DNA of 64,000 nt from SFTJ01 sp051871515 (lineage in GTDB: Bacteria > Bacteroidota > Bacteroidia > Bacteroidales > Muribaculaceae): assembly GCA_051871515.1 (NCBI GenBank), contig JBJECY010000091.1:1-64000 (forward strand), read 5' to 3'. Of the stretch, positions 50,566-58,672 are shown in pieces. Numbering within the stretch: position 1 is the stretch's first letter; each line of letters begins with the position of its first letter. Made by a program: the position numbers and the translations under genes. The notes beneath the pieces are model-generated. The model did no database searches and was not told the origin of the DNA. It worked only from the letters and a program-made list of their open reading frames with translations.

Positions 50566-51486
50566 ATGGCAGGCTACTATGATTATTCGCAATTTTTGAG
50601 CAAGCACTTTGGCGTGAAGGTGCAGAAACTGGCAATTGATGCCGGTCTCAAATGCCCCAATCGCGACGGCACTAAGGGTGTTGGCGGTTGCATCTATTGC
50701 AATAACCTATCATTTAATCCTGCTTATTGCCAAGAAGCCGAATCATTGGTGAGCCGGCAGATTGCACAAGGAAAGGAGTTTTTTGCCCGCAAATATCCTG
50801 AGATGAAGTATTTGGCTTATTTTCAGGCTTATACCAACACCTATGGCGAGTTTAACCGTTTGCGGGAGCTTTATGAGGAGGCTCTTGCACAGCCCGATGT
50901 TGTGGGACTGATAATTGCCACGCGCCCTGATTGTGTGCCCAATGAGTTGCTGCATTATCTTGGTGAACTGTCGCGCCGCTGTTTTGTGATGATTGAATAT
51001 GGCGTTGAGAGTTCACACGATGCCACACTAAAGCTCATAAACCGTGGCCACACATGGGCCGATGTGGTGGATGCCGTGAATCGTACCGCCGATGCAGGCG
51101 TGCTGTGCGGCGCACATCTGATAATGGGTTTGCCGGGTGAAACGCTCAATCACATGATTGAAACCATAAAACGCATTTCTCAGCTGAGGGTGAGCACCGT
51201 GAAGCTGCATCAGTTGCAGGTGATACGCGGCACCAAGCTTGCGCAGATGTGCGCAGCCGGTGAAGTTGACGTGCAGCATTGGAGTGCTGAAGAATATATT
51301 GATGTGTGCTTGTGCTTGCTGCAATATCTGCGAGCTGATATTGCTGTTGAGCGGTTTGTGTCGCAGTCGCCGGGCGATTTGCTTATTTCGCCGCGCTGGG
51401 GGCTAAAGAATTATGAGTTTACCCATCTTTTGCAGGCGCGCATTGCCAAGATGCAAGTGGTACAGGGCAGCAAATCAGCCAAGTAA
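50566..51486 (+). CDS. Radical SAM protein, TIGR01212 (YhcC) family
   Basis: The 306-residue protein has cysteines 30, 42 and 45 in CPNRDGTKGVGGCIYC, the spacing used for the [4Fe-4S] cluster by the YhcC/TIGR01212 branch of radical SAM enzymes, distinct from the common CxxxCxxC. Further family blocks are FQAYTNTYG, GLIIATRPDC and MIEYGVESSHD, and GAHLIMGLPGE. Its reaction is not established. Length is normal. It is last in the ybaK-aroC unit and converges on the histidine kinase gene. Confidence 0.92.
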   Translation: MAGYYDYSQFLSKHFGVKVQKLAIDAGLKCPNRDGTKGVGGCIYCNNLSFNPAYCQEAESLVSRQIAQGKEFFARKYPEMKYLAYFQAYTNTYGEFNRLRELYEEALAQPDVVGLIIATRPDCVPNELLHYLGELSRRCFVMIEYGVESSHDATLKLINRGHTWADVVDAVNRTADAGVLCGAHLIMGLPGETLNHMIETIKRISQLRVSTVKLHQLQVIRGTKLAQMCAAGEVDVQHWSAEEYIDVCLCLLQYLRADIAVERFVSQSPGDLLISPRWGLKNYEFTHLLQARIAKMQVVQGSKSAK

Positions 51487-51503
51487 GCACACTGCAAAAA
51501 TCA

Positions 51504-52583
51504 TTATTTGCCTTTGTCGAGGTTGAAGATGAATTGAAGCCCTCCTTCGGGATGATTTCGAGCTTCAATGGTCCATCCGTGCAACTCAACCGACTCTTTC
51601 ACTATCGACAATCCTAAGCCGCTACTGCTGATGTTGCGGTTTTTGTCGCGGTCGATGCGATAAAAGCGGTCGAAAATCTTTGTGAGATATTCCGTGTCAA
51701 CGCCTTTGCCGTTGTCGCGAAACGAGAGGTGCTGGTCGTCAAGCATCTCCACCACAATCTTGTTGCCGCCTGAATAGAACACGGCATTCTTTGAGAGGTT
51801 GCTGAAGATGTTATAGAGTACGGTTGAATTTGAGCGCACAATGAGTGGACTATTGATGAGATTCACAAAGGTTATTCCGTTTTTCTCAAACAGTGGCGCC
51901 AAGTCGTCGGCAATGGTGTTGAGCGTGTCAATCAGGTCAATGTCATCCATCAAAATGGCGTCTTTGCCATTCTCAATGCGTGTGATAACGCTCATGTTAA
52001 ATGCCATGTTTTGCAGCCTGAGGGTGTTGTCAAGGCACTTTTTCAAAAAGTGTTGTCTCATCTCGGGGGTAATGGCATTGTCATGTTCAAGCAGAGTGTC
52101 AATGTATCCCTGAATGATGCCTATGGGTGTTTTTATTTCATGGTTAAGGTTGTTGGCAAGAATCTGTTTTGAGCGCAGCGCCTCTTTTTGCTTGTTGATT
52201 GATTCCTGCTGCGCTGCTTGCTGCTCGGTGCGTATGCGTTCCACTTTTTTCACTTCGTCAAAAAGACGTTGTGCAATGAGTTTGAGCGCTCTGGTTGAGA
52301 TGTTGTTGGGTACTTGGGTGGGTGTGCCGTCGGAGAGCGATTGCACAAACTTTTGCAGGTTGGCAATGTCGCGGCTGAACACAAAAGCATAGAACGCCGA
52401 CACTGCTGTGCTGCAAATGGCCACCAGCAAGATAATGGCAATGGCGCTCGATAGCGAAAATTCGATATCGAGCATTATTATTGCCAATAGACCTAACAGG
52501 GTTATTACCCAGATAGTCACCGAGAAGGTGATGAATACCTTTAGGGGGTAACTACTATTTTTCCAACTTTTTTTGGAATCCAT
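51504..52583 (-). CDS. Sensor histidine kinase
   Basis: The 359-residue membrane kinase has two N-terminal membrane segments (about residues 16-38 and 46-68) with a very short periplasmic loop between them, then a coiled linker, a HisKA domain with the phosphorylated His in NHEIKTPIG near residue 148, and an ATPase domain with NLSKNAVFYSG (N box), DNGKGVD (G1) and SSGLGLSIV (G2). The tiny external loop suggests that it senses something in or near the membrane. The start overlaps the response regulator stop by 29 bases in another frame, indicating coupled translation. Confidence 0.93.
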   Translation of the reverse strand: MDSKKSWKNSSYPLKVFITFSVTIWVITLLGLLAIIMLDIEFSLSSAIAIILLVAICSTAVSAFYAFVFSRDIANLQKFVQSLSDGTPTQVPNNISTRALKLIAQRLFDEVKKVERIRTEQQAAQQESINKQKEALRSKQILANNLNHEIKTPIGIIQGYIDTLLEHDNAITPEMRQHFLKKCLDNTLRLQNMAFNMSVITRIENGKDAILMDDIDLIDTLNTIADDLAPLFEKNGITFVNLINSPLIVRSNSTVLYNIFSNLSKNAVFYSGGNKIVVEMLDDQHLSFRDNGKGVDTEYLTKIFDRFYRIDRDKNRNISSSGLGLSIVKESVELHGWTIEARNHPEGGLQFIFNLDKGK

Positions 52584-53274
52584 AGCCGTAGCCTAAACGA
52601 GTGGTGAGGTAATTGCCATATTCGCCAATTTTTTTGCGCAGGCGAGTGATGTTGGTGTCGATGGCGCGCTCTGTCACCTCGTCTTTGCGTCCCCATATAT
52701 TTGAGATAATCTCTTTGCGGGTGTAGATGCAGTTGGGGTTTGAGAGGAAGAAAACAAGTAGTTCAAACTCGGTCTTGGTGAGTCTAATCGGCTCGTCGTT
52801 GATGAGGCATTGCTTGTTTTTGCGGAAGATGCGCAAGCCTAAAAATTCAATGTCCGATTCCTCGGGGCTTACGGGTTGGTGACTGTTGTCGAACTTGCGA
52901 ATCATGTCGGCGCGACGCAACAGGCTGCGAACACGTGCAAGCACTTCGCGAATACGGAATGGTTTCACAATGTAGTCGTCACCGCCAATGTTGAGGCCCT
53001 TGATGCGGGCATCCTCGCTGTTGAGTGCACTGCAGAAGATGATGGGCGTAAACTCGGTCTCGGGGTCGCTCTTGAGCTTTTTAGCCAGTTCATAGCCATT
53101 CATATTTTTCATCATAATATCAAGTATGATGAGTGAATATGACTTGATGTTTTGGCGCAGAGCTTCTTCTGCACTTGAAACCACGTTCACTGAATAACCT
53201 TCAAGTTCAAGGTTGTATTGCAGAATCTCGCATATTGATTCTTCGTCGTCGACAATCAGAATTTTCTTGTCCAT
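52555..53274 (-). CDS. OmpR-family response regulator
   Basis: The 239-residue protein has a receiver domain with the acidic pair Asp9-Asp10, the phosphoacceptor Asp52 in LIILDIMM and the Lys of YIVKPF near residue 103, followed by a winged-helix DNA-binding domain (RLTKTEFELLVFFLSNPN, ITRLRKKIG). It is the first gene of the two-component operon with the kinase at 51504. It resembles the RprY type of Bacteroides, but the target genes are not evident here. No convincing promoter was found in the 208-base gap upstream. Confidence 0.93.
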   Translation of the reverse strand: MDKKILIVDDEESICEILQYNLELEGYSVNVVSSAEEALRQNIKSYSLIILDIMMKNMNGYELAKKLKSDPETEFTPIIFCSALNSEDARIKGLNIGGDDYIVKPFRIREVLARVRSLLRRADMIRKFDNSHQPVSPEESDIEFLGLRIFRKNKQCLINDEPIRLTKTEFELLVFFLSNPNCIYTRKEIISNIWGRKDEVTERAIDTNITRLRKKIGEYGNYLTTRLGYGYGFQKKLEK

Positions 53275-53482
53275 ATTTTGGAGGGTTTTTAATTGTGTAG
53301 GAGTATAGTTTGCAGTTATTTGTTTTATGGGTAATGGCTGTTGATTAGTTGCTCATTGAAAAAACCGTTATGTCACGTGAAAGGTTTCATTATATTTACT
53401 ATGGAGGTTAATGAAGTCAAACTCAATTGCTATGCTGGAAGGAGGGGTGAAGAGAGGTGCACCTGTTGAGCACACGGTGGCA

Positions 53483-54043
53483 TCAGCGTTTAACGCCGTG
53501 GGTGCGATAGGTGCATCTCACTTTGCCATCAATTATCTTCTTCAGCTTGCCGCTGATGAGCTGCTTGCGTATGGCTGAGATGTGGTCAATAAACACTTTG
53601 CCCTCAAGGTGGTCACACTCGTGTTGCACCACTCGTGCCAGATAACCTTCAATGTCTTTTTCATGCTCTTGAAAGTTTTCATCGAGCCACTTGAGGTGAA
53701 TTTTTTCAATTCTTGTCACGTTCTCGTGTATTCCAGGCAAGCTCAGGCAGCCTTCTTCGCGGGTGCATTTCTTGCCGTCTTCAATCACTGTCACTTCAGG
53801 ATTGATGAGCACCATTTTGCTGTCTTTGAGTTCGGGGAAAGTGTCGGCGAGGCACGAGGCATCAATATACACTAAACGTGCGCTCACACCCACTTGTGGT
53901 GCGGCAATGCCAATGCCGTCACTGGCATACATGGTTTCTTGCATGTTGGCAATCAGCTGTGATAAATTGGGGAAGTCGGGGGTGACCGACTCAGTAACTT
54001 TGCGTATCACAGGGTGGCCGTATAAATATACCGGTAATATCAT
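53483..54043 (-). CDS. def: Peptide deformylase
   Basis: Def removes the formyl group from nascent peptides. The 186-residue protein carries the three motifs: GIGIAAPQVG near residue 45, EEGCLSLPG near residue 115 with the metal-binding Cys, and QHECDHLEGKVF near residue 150 with the two metal His and the catalytic Glu. Length is normal for a type 1 enzyme. It is a single gene. No clear -7 element was found in front. Confidence 0.96.
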   Translation of the reverse strand: MILPVYLYGHPVIRKVTESVTPDFPNLSQLIANMQETMYASDGIGIAAPQVGVSARLVYIDASCLADTFPELKDSKMVLINPEVTVIEDGKKCTREEGCLSLPGIHENVTRIEKIHLKWLDENFQEHEKDIEGYLARVVQHECDHLEGKVFIDHISAIRKQLISGKLKKIIDGKVRCTYRTHGVKR

Positions 54044-54279
54044 AATAGTTTGTTATTTCTTTACTAAATAGTAACCTCGCGTCACAATGTTTGGCTCATT
54101 ATCTGGGTGCGAGCTTTTGTGCCCGGGAGTTTGCTAAATCATAATAGAGTGGTTATAAAAAAACATATCAGAAATATGCTTTGTTTCCTGATGTTTGCGA
54201 AATTATAAAAAAATAGCCGTAAAAGCAAATATTTTTTGTAATATATATTTTTGTGAAATCACATTGTGATAATTGGCAA
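54044..54279 (-). other. AT-rich gap between def and the ilvC terminator
   Basis: No reading frame or RNA is supported here. The stretch holds a TAnnTTTG match on the plus strand (TATTTTTG at 54246-54253) with no gene behind it, and at 54259-54280 a motif much like one in the ilvD promoter (see findings). Confidence 0.4.
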
Positions 54280-54326
54280 ACAATAGAAATAGCAGCCTGC
54301 AATCGGTGTAAAGAAGGCAGGCTGCT
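54280..54326 (-). terminator. Intrinsic terminator after ilvC
   Basis: AGCAGCCTGC (54291-54300) pairs with GCAGGCTGCT (54317-54326) over 10 bp. On the minus strand the stem is followed by ATTTCTATTGTTTG, a T-rich but broken tract. Confidence 0.65.
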
Positions 54327-54360
54327 AAGCAATGATAATGTGGTTGTTACCTAAGAGTTA

Positions 54361-55404
54361 TCAGTTGTTTTCAGGACGCAGTTTGCGCACTGTCACAGCA
54401 GTTTGCCACATTTCGCTTTCGCGAAGGGCACGCAATTCCTCGTTGAGCTTAACGCGATAGTCGGGCTTTGAGTTGCTGTCGATTGAGATTTGAGCCTCGT
54501 TACCGGTCTTAACGCTTTCATAGAGGCGTTGCACCACTGGCTTGATGGCATCGTGGAATGGGGTCATCCAGTCGAGCGCGCCGCGTTGAGCAGTGGTTGA
54601 GCAGTTTGCATACATCCAGTCCATACCCTTCTCGGCAAAGAGAGGCATGAGTGATTGGGTGAGTTCCTCAACTGTTTCGTTGAATGCTTCGCTTGGTGAG
54701 TGGCCGTTTTCACGCAGCACTTCATATTGAGCCAAAAGCAGACCTTGAATGGCGCCCATGAGCGAGCCGCGTTCGCCGGTGAGGTCAGAGGTGGCTTCGC
54801 GTTGGAATGTGGTTTCAAACAGGTAGCCTGAACCAATGCCAATGCCAAGAGCGATGGTGCGGTCGTAAGCACGTCCGGTCACGTCTTGATAGATGGCGTA
54901 AGAGCTGTTGAGGCCGCGGCCTTCAAGGAACATGGTGCGCAACGATGTGCCTGAGCCTTTAGGTGCTACCATAATCACGTCAATGTCGGCAGGTGGCACG
55001 CAGCCGGTGCGGTCGTTCCAAGTGATGGCAAAACCGTGTGAGAAATATAGAGCCTTGCCTGCAGTGAGATACTTCTTGATGGTGGGCCATACCGACATCA
55101 CTGCTGCATCGCTGAGGAGGCACATGATGATGCTGCCCTTTTCGCATGCTTCTTCAATGCTGAAGAGTGTTTCGCCTGGCTTCCAGCCGTCGTTGATGGC
55201 TTTTTCAAAAGTCTTGCCTTGACGTTGGCCAACAATCACGTTAAAGCCGTTGTCGCGCAGGTTCATGCTCTGGCCGGGACCTTGCACGCCGTAGCCAATC
55301 ACTGCAATTGTTTCGTCTTTCAACACTTCTCTTGCTTTTTCAAGCGTAAATTCTTCGCGGGTTACTACTTGTTCTTCAACACCGCCAAAATTTAAAATTG
55401 CCAT
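54361..55404 (-). CDS. ilvC: Ketol-acid reductoisomerase (NADP+)
   Basis: IlvC makes the dihydroxy-acid precursors of valine and isoleucine. The 347-residue protein is the short class I length. The Rossmann block IGYGVQGPGQSMNLRDNG and the nucleotide-specificity loop VGQRQGKTFEK lie near residues 37-65, the VMVAPKGSGTSLR block in the middle, and metal-binding acidic residues in DLTGERGSLMGA and SPSEAFNETVEELTQ. It is the last gene of the ilv operon, about 100 bases after the thioesterase gene. Confidence 0.96.
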   Translation of the reverse strand: MAILNFGGVEEQVVTREEFTLEKAREVLKDETIAVIGYGVQGPGQSMNLRDNGFNVIVGQRQGKTFEKAINDGWKPGETLFSIEEACEKGSIIMCLLSDAAVMSVWPTIKKYLTAGKALYFSHGFAITWNDRTGCVPPADIDVIMVAPKGSGTSLRTMFLEGRGLNSSYAIYQDVTGRAYDRTIALGIGIGSGYLFETTFQREATSDLTGERGSLMGAIQGLLLAQYEVLRENGHSPSEAFNETVEELTQSLMPLFAEKGMDWMYANCSTTAQRGALDWMTPFHDAIKPVVQRLYESVKTGNEAQISIDSNSKPDYRVKLNEELRALRESEMWQTAVTVRKLRPENN

Positions 55405-55506
55405 AATTTAAATGATTTTTTAGAGTTGGTTTAATTTAAAACCGTTGTTATGATTATTTGTTTATTAATTTTTCTTTCTCTCACTTGCCTTGCTGACAAT
55501 GGGCGC

Positions 55507-56259
55507 TCACTTGTTGCTGCGTGGCTCAAGCACCATGCGTGCGCGGCAGTGGCTTGCTCCGGTGAGCTCGGCAATCTCAAGCTTCACCTCGTTGTCATCT
55601 TGGCTCACGTTCACGTCAACTTCCTCGGCGTAAAGGCACTCCTTGATATATGCTATCTCAAAGCGCTTCACCATGAATTGCTCATAGGTGCTCAGCGGCA
55701 GTTGGTTCATGAGCAGTTCCACATATCGCACGCTGTTCACGTGGCGATTGATGTCGAGGTCGCAGTATTTGAAGCTATATTTTGCCTTGCTGCCGTTTTC
55801 CACCGGTTTGAGCCGCGACTGAGGCTCAATGGGGCAGTCACGTTGCGCAACCACATCGGTCATAAAGCTGAATCGCGATATGTCAACGCTTTCGCGTGTG
55901 AGGCTGTTAATCACCACCCACACGGTGCGTGCGTAGCCCAATATGTTGCCGTCCTCGTCGGTAATCTCAAAGTTGCGTTGCGAGAAGTGCCTGTTGTAGC
56001 TTTCAATCCAAGTGGTGAAGGTGTATTTCTTGTTCACCATGGGATATTGCTTCATCTCAATGCTTACCCTTGATAGTACCCACGACTGATGCTCCGATAT
56101 GAGGGTTGAATAGCCCACGCCCCACATGTCGGCGTGCTCGGTTGCTACTTCAATGATGCGCGTGAGAAGCAGCGTGATGGGCATTTCGCCTTGTGGCGTA
56201 CACTCTCCCGGCGCCAAGAAGTAGCGGTGGGAATACTCTTTTACTCCTTGTCGCTCCAT
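55507..56259 (-). CDS. Acyl-ACP thioesterase-like protein
   Basis: The 250-residue protein has the double hot-dog layout of the plant-type FatA/FatB and bacterial acyl-ACP thioesterases. Blocks include an N-terminal YFLAPGECTPQGEM with the first hot-dog and the later YCDLDINRHVNSVRYVELLM, where Asp, Asn and His correspond to the catalytic set. It should release fatty acids from ACP. It starts 19 bases inside ilvN and is thus translationally tied to the branched-chain amino acid operon. Confidence 0.9.
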   Translation of the reverse strand: MERQGVKEYSHRYFLAPGECTPQGEMPITLLLTRIIEVATEHADMWGVGYSTLISEHQSWVLSRVSIEMKQYPMVNKKYTFTTWIESYNRHFSQRNFEITDEDGNILGYARTVWVVINSLTRESVDISRFSFMTDVVAQRDCPIEPQSRLKPVENGSKAKYSFKYCDLDINRHVNSVRYVELLMNQLPLSTYEQFMVKRFEIAYIKECLYAEEVDVNVSQDDNEVKLEIAELTGASHCRARMVLEPRSNK

Positions 56260-56810
56260 ACCTCAGCCGGACGGCGGCGTTTGTCTTGGTCTTCAATAAA
56301 GAGTGTCACGTATTCAGCAGGCGACTTGGTGATGGCAACGCGTCCGCTGCGCACAAACTGCCTGATGCCGTATTTCTTAAACTCCTCAAAGAGTGCAATC
56401 ACCTCGGCGCTTTGCCCGGTTTTTTCAATCACGGTGTATTCACGCGCAATCTCAAGGACGCGGGCGTTGTGCTTGCGTATAATCGACTCCAGGTTAGGCT
56501 CGTCGATGAGGTTGATTGTTGGCACTTTGTAGAGTGCAATTTCTTGAAACACTATCTCGTCGTCGGTGTAATAGAAAGCTTTGAGCACGTCGATGCGCTT
56601 TTCTATTTGCAGCACCAGCTTTTGTATGGTGGCCTTGTCAGTGTAAGTGGTGATGGTGAATTTATGTACCCCTTTAATTGACGATGGCGACACGGTGAGC
56701 GTTTCGATGTTGAGTTTGCGACGTGTGAAGATTATTGAAATCTGGTTGAGCAAACCAACGCGGTTTTCCGAAAAAACGGTAACTGTATATAATGTGTTAG
56801 AGCTTGTCAT
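56241..56810 (-). CDS. ilvN: Acetolactate synthase small (regulatory) subunit
   Basis: IlvN binds the large subunit and confers valine feedback control. From the ATG at 56810 the product has 189 residues; a longer frame to 56873 lies entirely within ilvB and adds no family sequence. The N-terminal ACT domain is clear (YTVTVFSENRVGLLNQISIIFTRR, NIETLTVSPS). The second half matches the ALS small-subunit C-terminal domain. The start overlaps the ilvB stop by 14 bases. Confidence 0.94.
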   Translation of the reverse strand: MTSSNTLYTVTVFSENRVGLLNQISIIFTRRKLNIETLTVSPSSIKGVHKFTITTYTDKATIQKLVLQIEKRIDVLKAFYYTDDEIVFQEIALYKVPTINLIDEPNLESIIRKHNARVLEIAREYTVIEKTGQSAEVIALFEEFKKYGIRQFVRSGRVAITKSPAEYVTLFIEDQDKRRRPAEVWSDKE

Positions 56811-58539
56811 AGTCGGTGTTTTGTTTCTTGATGTATTTTTCGGTGCGGCTAAGCAGAATGTTGTCGAGCACACTTCCTGCCGGAATCATTGGGTAAACAA
56901 GTTCCTCGGGGGCGATGTTCACGTTGAGCAGATAGGCTCCGTTGTGGTTCACCATGCGCTCAATGGCTTCGTCGAGTTGGGCGGGTTCAACCACGTCTTC
57001 GGCGTGTATGCCATAGGCTTTGAGCAGTGTCACAAAGTCGGGGTTCACCATCTCTGTTTCAGAGTAGCGCTCGTTGTAGAAGAGTTCTTGCCATTGGCGC
57101 ACCATTCCCAGGAAGTTGTTGTTGAGTAACACAATCTTCACCGGCAAGTTGTATTGCAGAATCACGCCGAGCTCTTCAAGGGTCATTTGCAAACCGCCGT
57201 CGCCGCAGAAGAGGCAAATGGTGCGTTTGGGGGCACCTATTTGTGCGCCTATGGCTGCCGGAAGTCCAAATCCCATGGTGCCAAGACCACCTGAGGTGAT
57301 GATGCTACGCGGCTGCGTGAACCGGAAGTAGCGGGCAGCCTGCATTTGGTTTTGTCCTACGTCGGTCACCAACACGGCTTCGTTGCCGGTGGCTTCACTC
57401 ACTTTGCGCACCACTTGACCCATAGTGATTTTGCCGTCCTTAGGTTCAAGCTCGTCGCTTATCACGGTGTTGCGCTCAATTTCCCAATCATCGGCAAATG
57501 ATGCAATCCATTCTTCGTGCGAGGCGGGTTTCACCATTGGCAGAAGTGCTTGCAGCACCTGTTTGGCGTCGCCGTGGATGCATGCGTCGCTTGGTATGTT
57601 TTTGTTAAACTCGCTCGCGTCAATGTCAATGTGTATCACTTTGGCTTGTGTGGCAAATTTGGCGGGATGCCCGGTCACACGGTCGCTGAAGCGCATGCCC
57701 ACTGCTATTATCAGGTCGCAGTTGGTGGTGGCAATGTTGCAAGCCACGTTGCCGTGCATACCAATCATGCCCACGTTCAGGCGATGGTCAGATGGCACCG
57801 ATGAGAGACCCAACAGAGTGTTGCACATAGGGATATCGGCCTTCTCGGCGAGCTGCATAAGAGCACCTTCGGCACCTGAGATGGTGATTCCGTTGCCGGC
57901 AAGAATGAATGGGCGCTTTGAGTCGTTGATGAGGTCGGCAGCTTCTTCAAGCTGTTTCTTATTGATATTAGGCACCGGTTCATAGCTACGAATGTAGTTG
58001 CAGTGCTTATATTCTTTCCACTCAATCTTTTCGTTTTGGGCATTCTTGGCGAGGTCGAGCACCACAGGACCGGGGCGGCCTGTTGAGGCGATGTAGAAGG
58101 CGCGAGCCACAGCCCACTCAATATCTTCGGCGCTGCGTATTTGGTAGCTCCATTTGGTGAGTGGCTGGGTGATGCCTATCACGTCGGTTTCCTGAAAAGC
58201 GTCGCTGCCCAGAGCTGATGCGCCCACCTGACCGGTAATCACCACAAGCGGAGTGCTGTCCATATTGGCGTCGCCCAGACCGGTGATTACGTTGGTGGCT
58301 CCCGGCCCTGATGTCACTATCACCACGCCGGGGCGGCCGCTCACTCGGGCATAGCCTTGTGCTGCGTGTATGGCGCCTTGTTCGTGGCGCACCAAAATGT
58401 TTCGGATTTCTTTCTTGCAATCGTAGAGCACGTCGAATACCGGAATAATGGCTCCGCCGGGATATCCAAAGGTGGTGTCTACGCCTTCGGCAATGAGCGA
58501 ACGTATCAATGCCTCAGCTCCTGAAATTTTTTGCCCCAT
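56797..58539 (-). CDS. ilvB: Acetolactate synthase large subunit
   Basis: IlvB joins two pyruvates, or pyruvate and 2-oxobutyrate, with thiamine diphosphate and FAD. The 580-residue protein has the catalytic Glu in RHEQGAIHAAQGYAR near residue 53, the central FAD-associated domain, and the TPP block GDGGLQMTLEELGV with NNNFLGMVRQWQ near residues 445-490. Length is normal. It is the second gene of the operon, 133 bases after ilvD, and overlaps ilvN. Confidence 0.97.
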   Translation of the reverse strand: MGQKISGAEALIRSLIAEGVDTTFGYPGGAIIPVFDVLYDCKKEIRNILVRHEQGAIHAAQGYARVSGRPGVVIVTSGPGATNVITGLGDANMDSTPLVVITGQVGASALGSDAFQETDVIGITQPLTKWSYQIRSAEDIEWAVARAFYIASTGRPGPVVLDLAKNAQNEKIEWKEYKHCNYIRSYEPVPNINKKQLEEAADLINDSKRPFILAGNGITISGAEGALMQLAEKADIPMCNTLLGLSSVPSDHRLNVGMIGMHGNVACNIATTNCDLIIAVGMRFSDRVTGHPAKFATQAKVIHIDIDASEFNKNIPSDACIHGDAKQVLQALLPMVKPASHEEWIASFADDWEIERNTVISDELEPKDGKITMGQVVRKVSEATGNEAVLVTDVGQNQMQAARYFRFTQPRSIITSGGLGTMGFGLPAAIGAQIGAPKRTICLFCGDGGLQMTLEELGVILQYNLPVKIVLLNNNFLGMVRQWQELFYNERYSETEMVNPDFVTLLKAYGIHAEDVVEPAQLDEAIERMVNHNGAYLLNVNIAPEELVYPMIPAGSVLDNILLSRTEKYIKKQNTDYDKL

Positions 58540-58672
58540 AGGAATTTATATTATTGATAATGTTATGTTTATAGTTTTTTTTGAATGTTACTTTTTTTGG
58601 TGTGTTGTGTGCAGGTTGGGCTTGTGGCTTACCCTGCTTTGCAACAATGAGGAGGTTGTGCATGTGCCTGTT

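Noticed and set aside
56811..56873. Extension of ilvN into ilvB
   Set aside because: The added residues are read from within ilvB and do not match the ACT-domain family; the ATG at 56810 fits.
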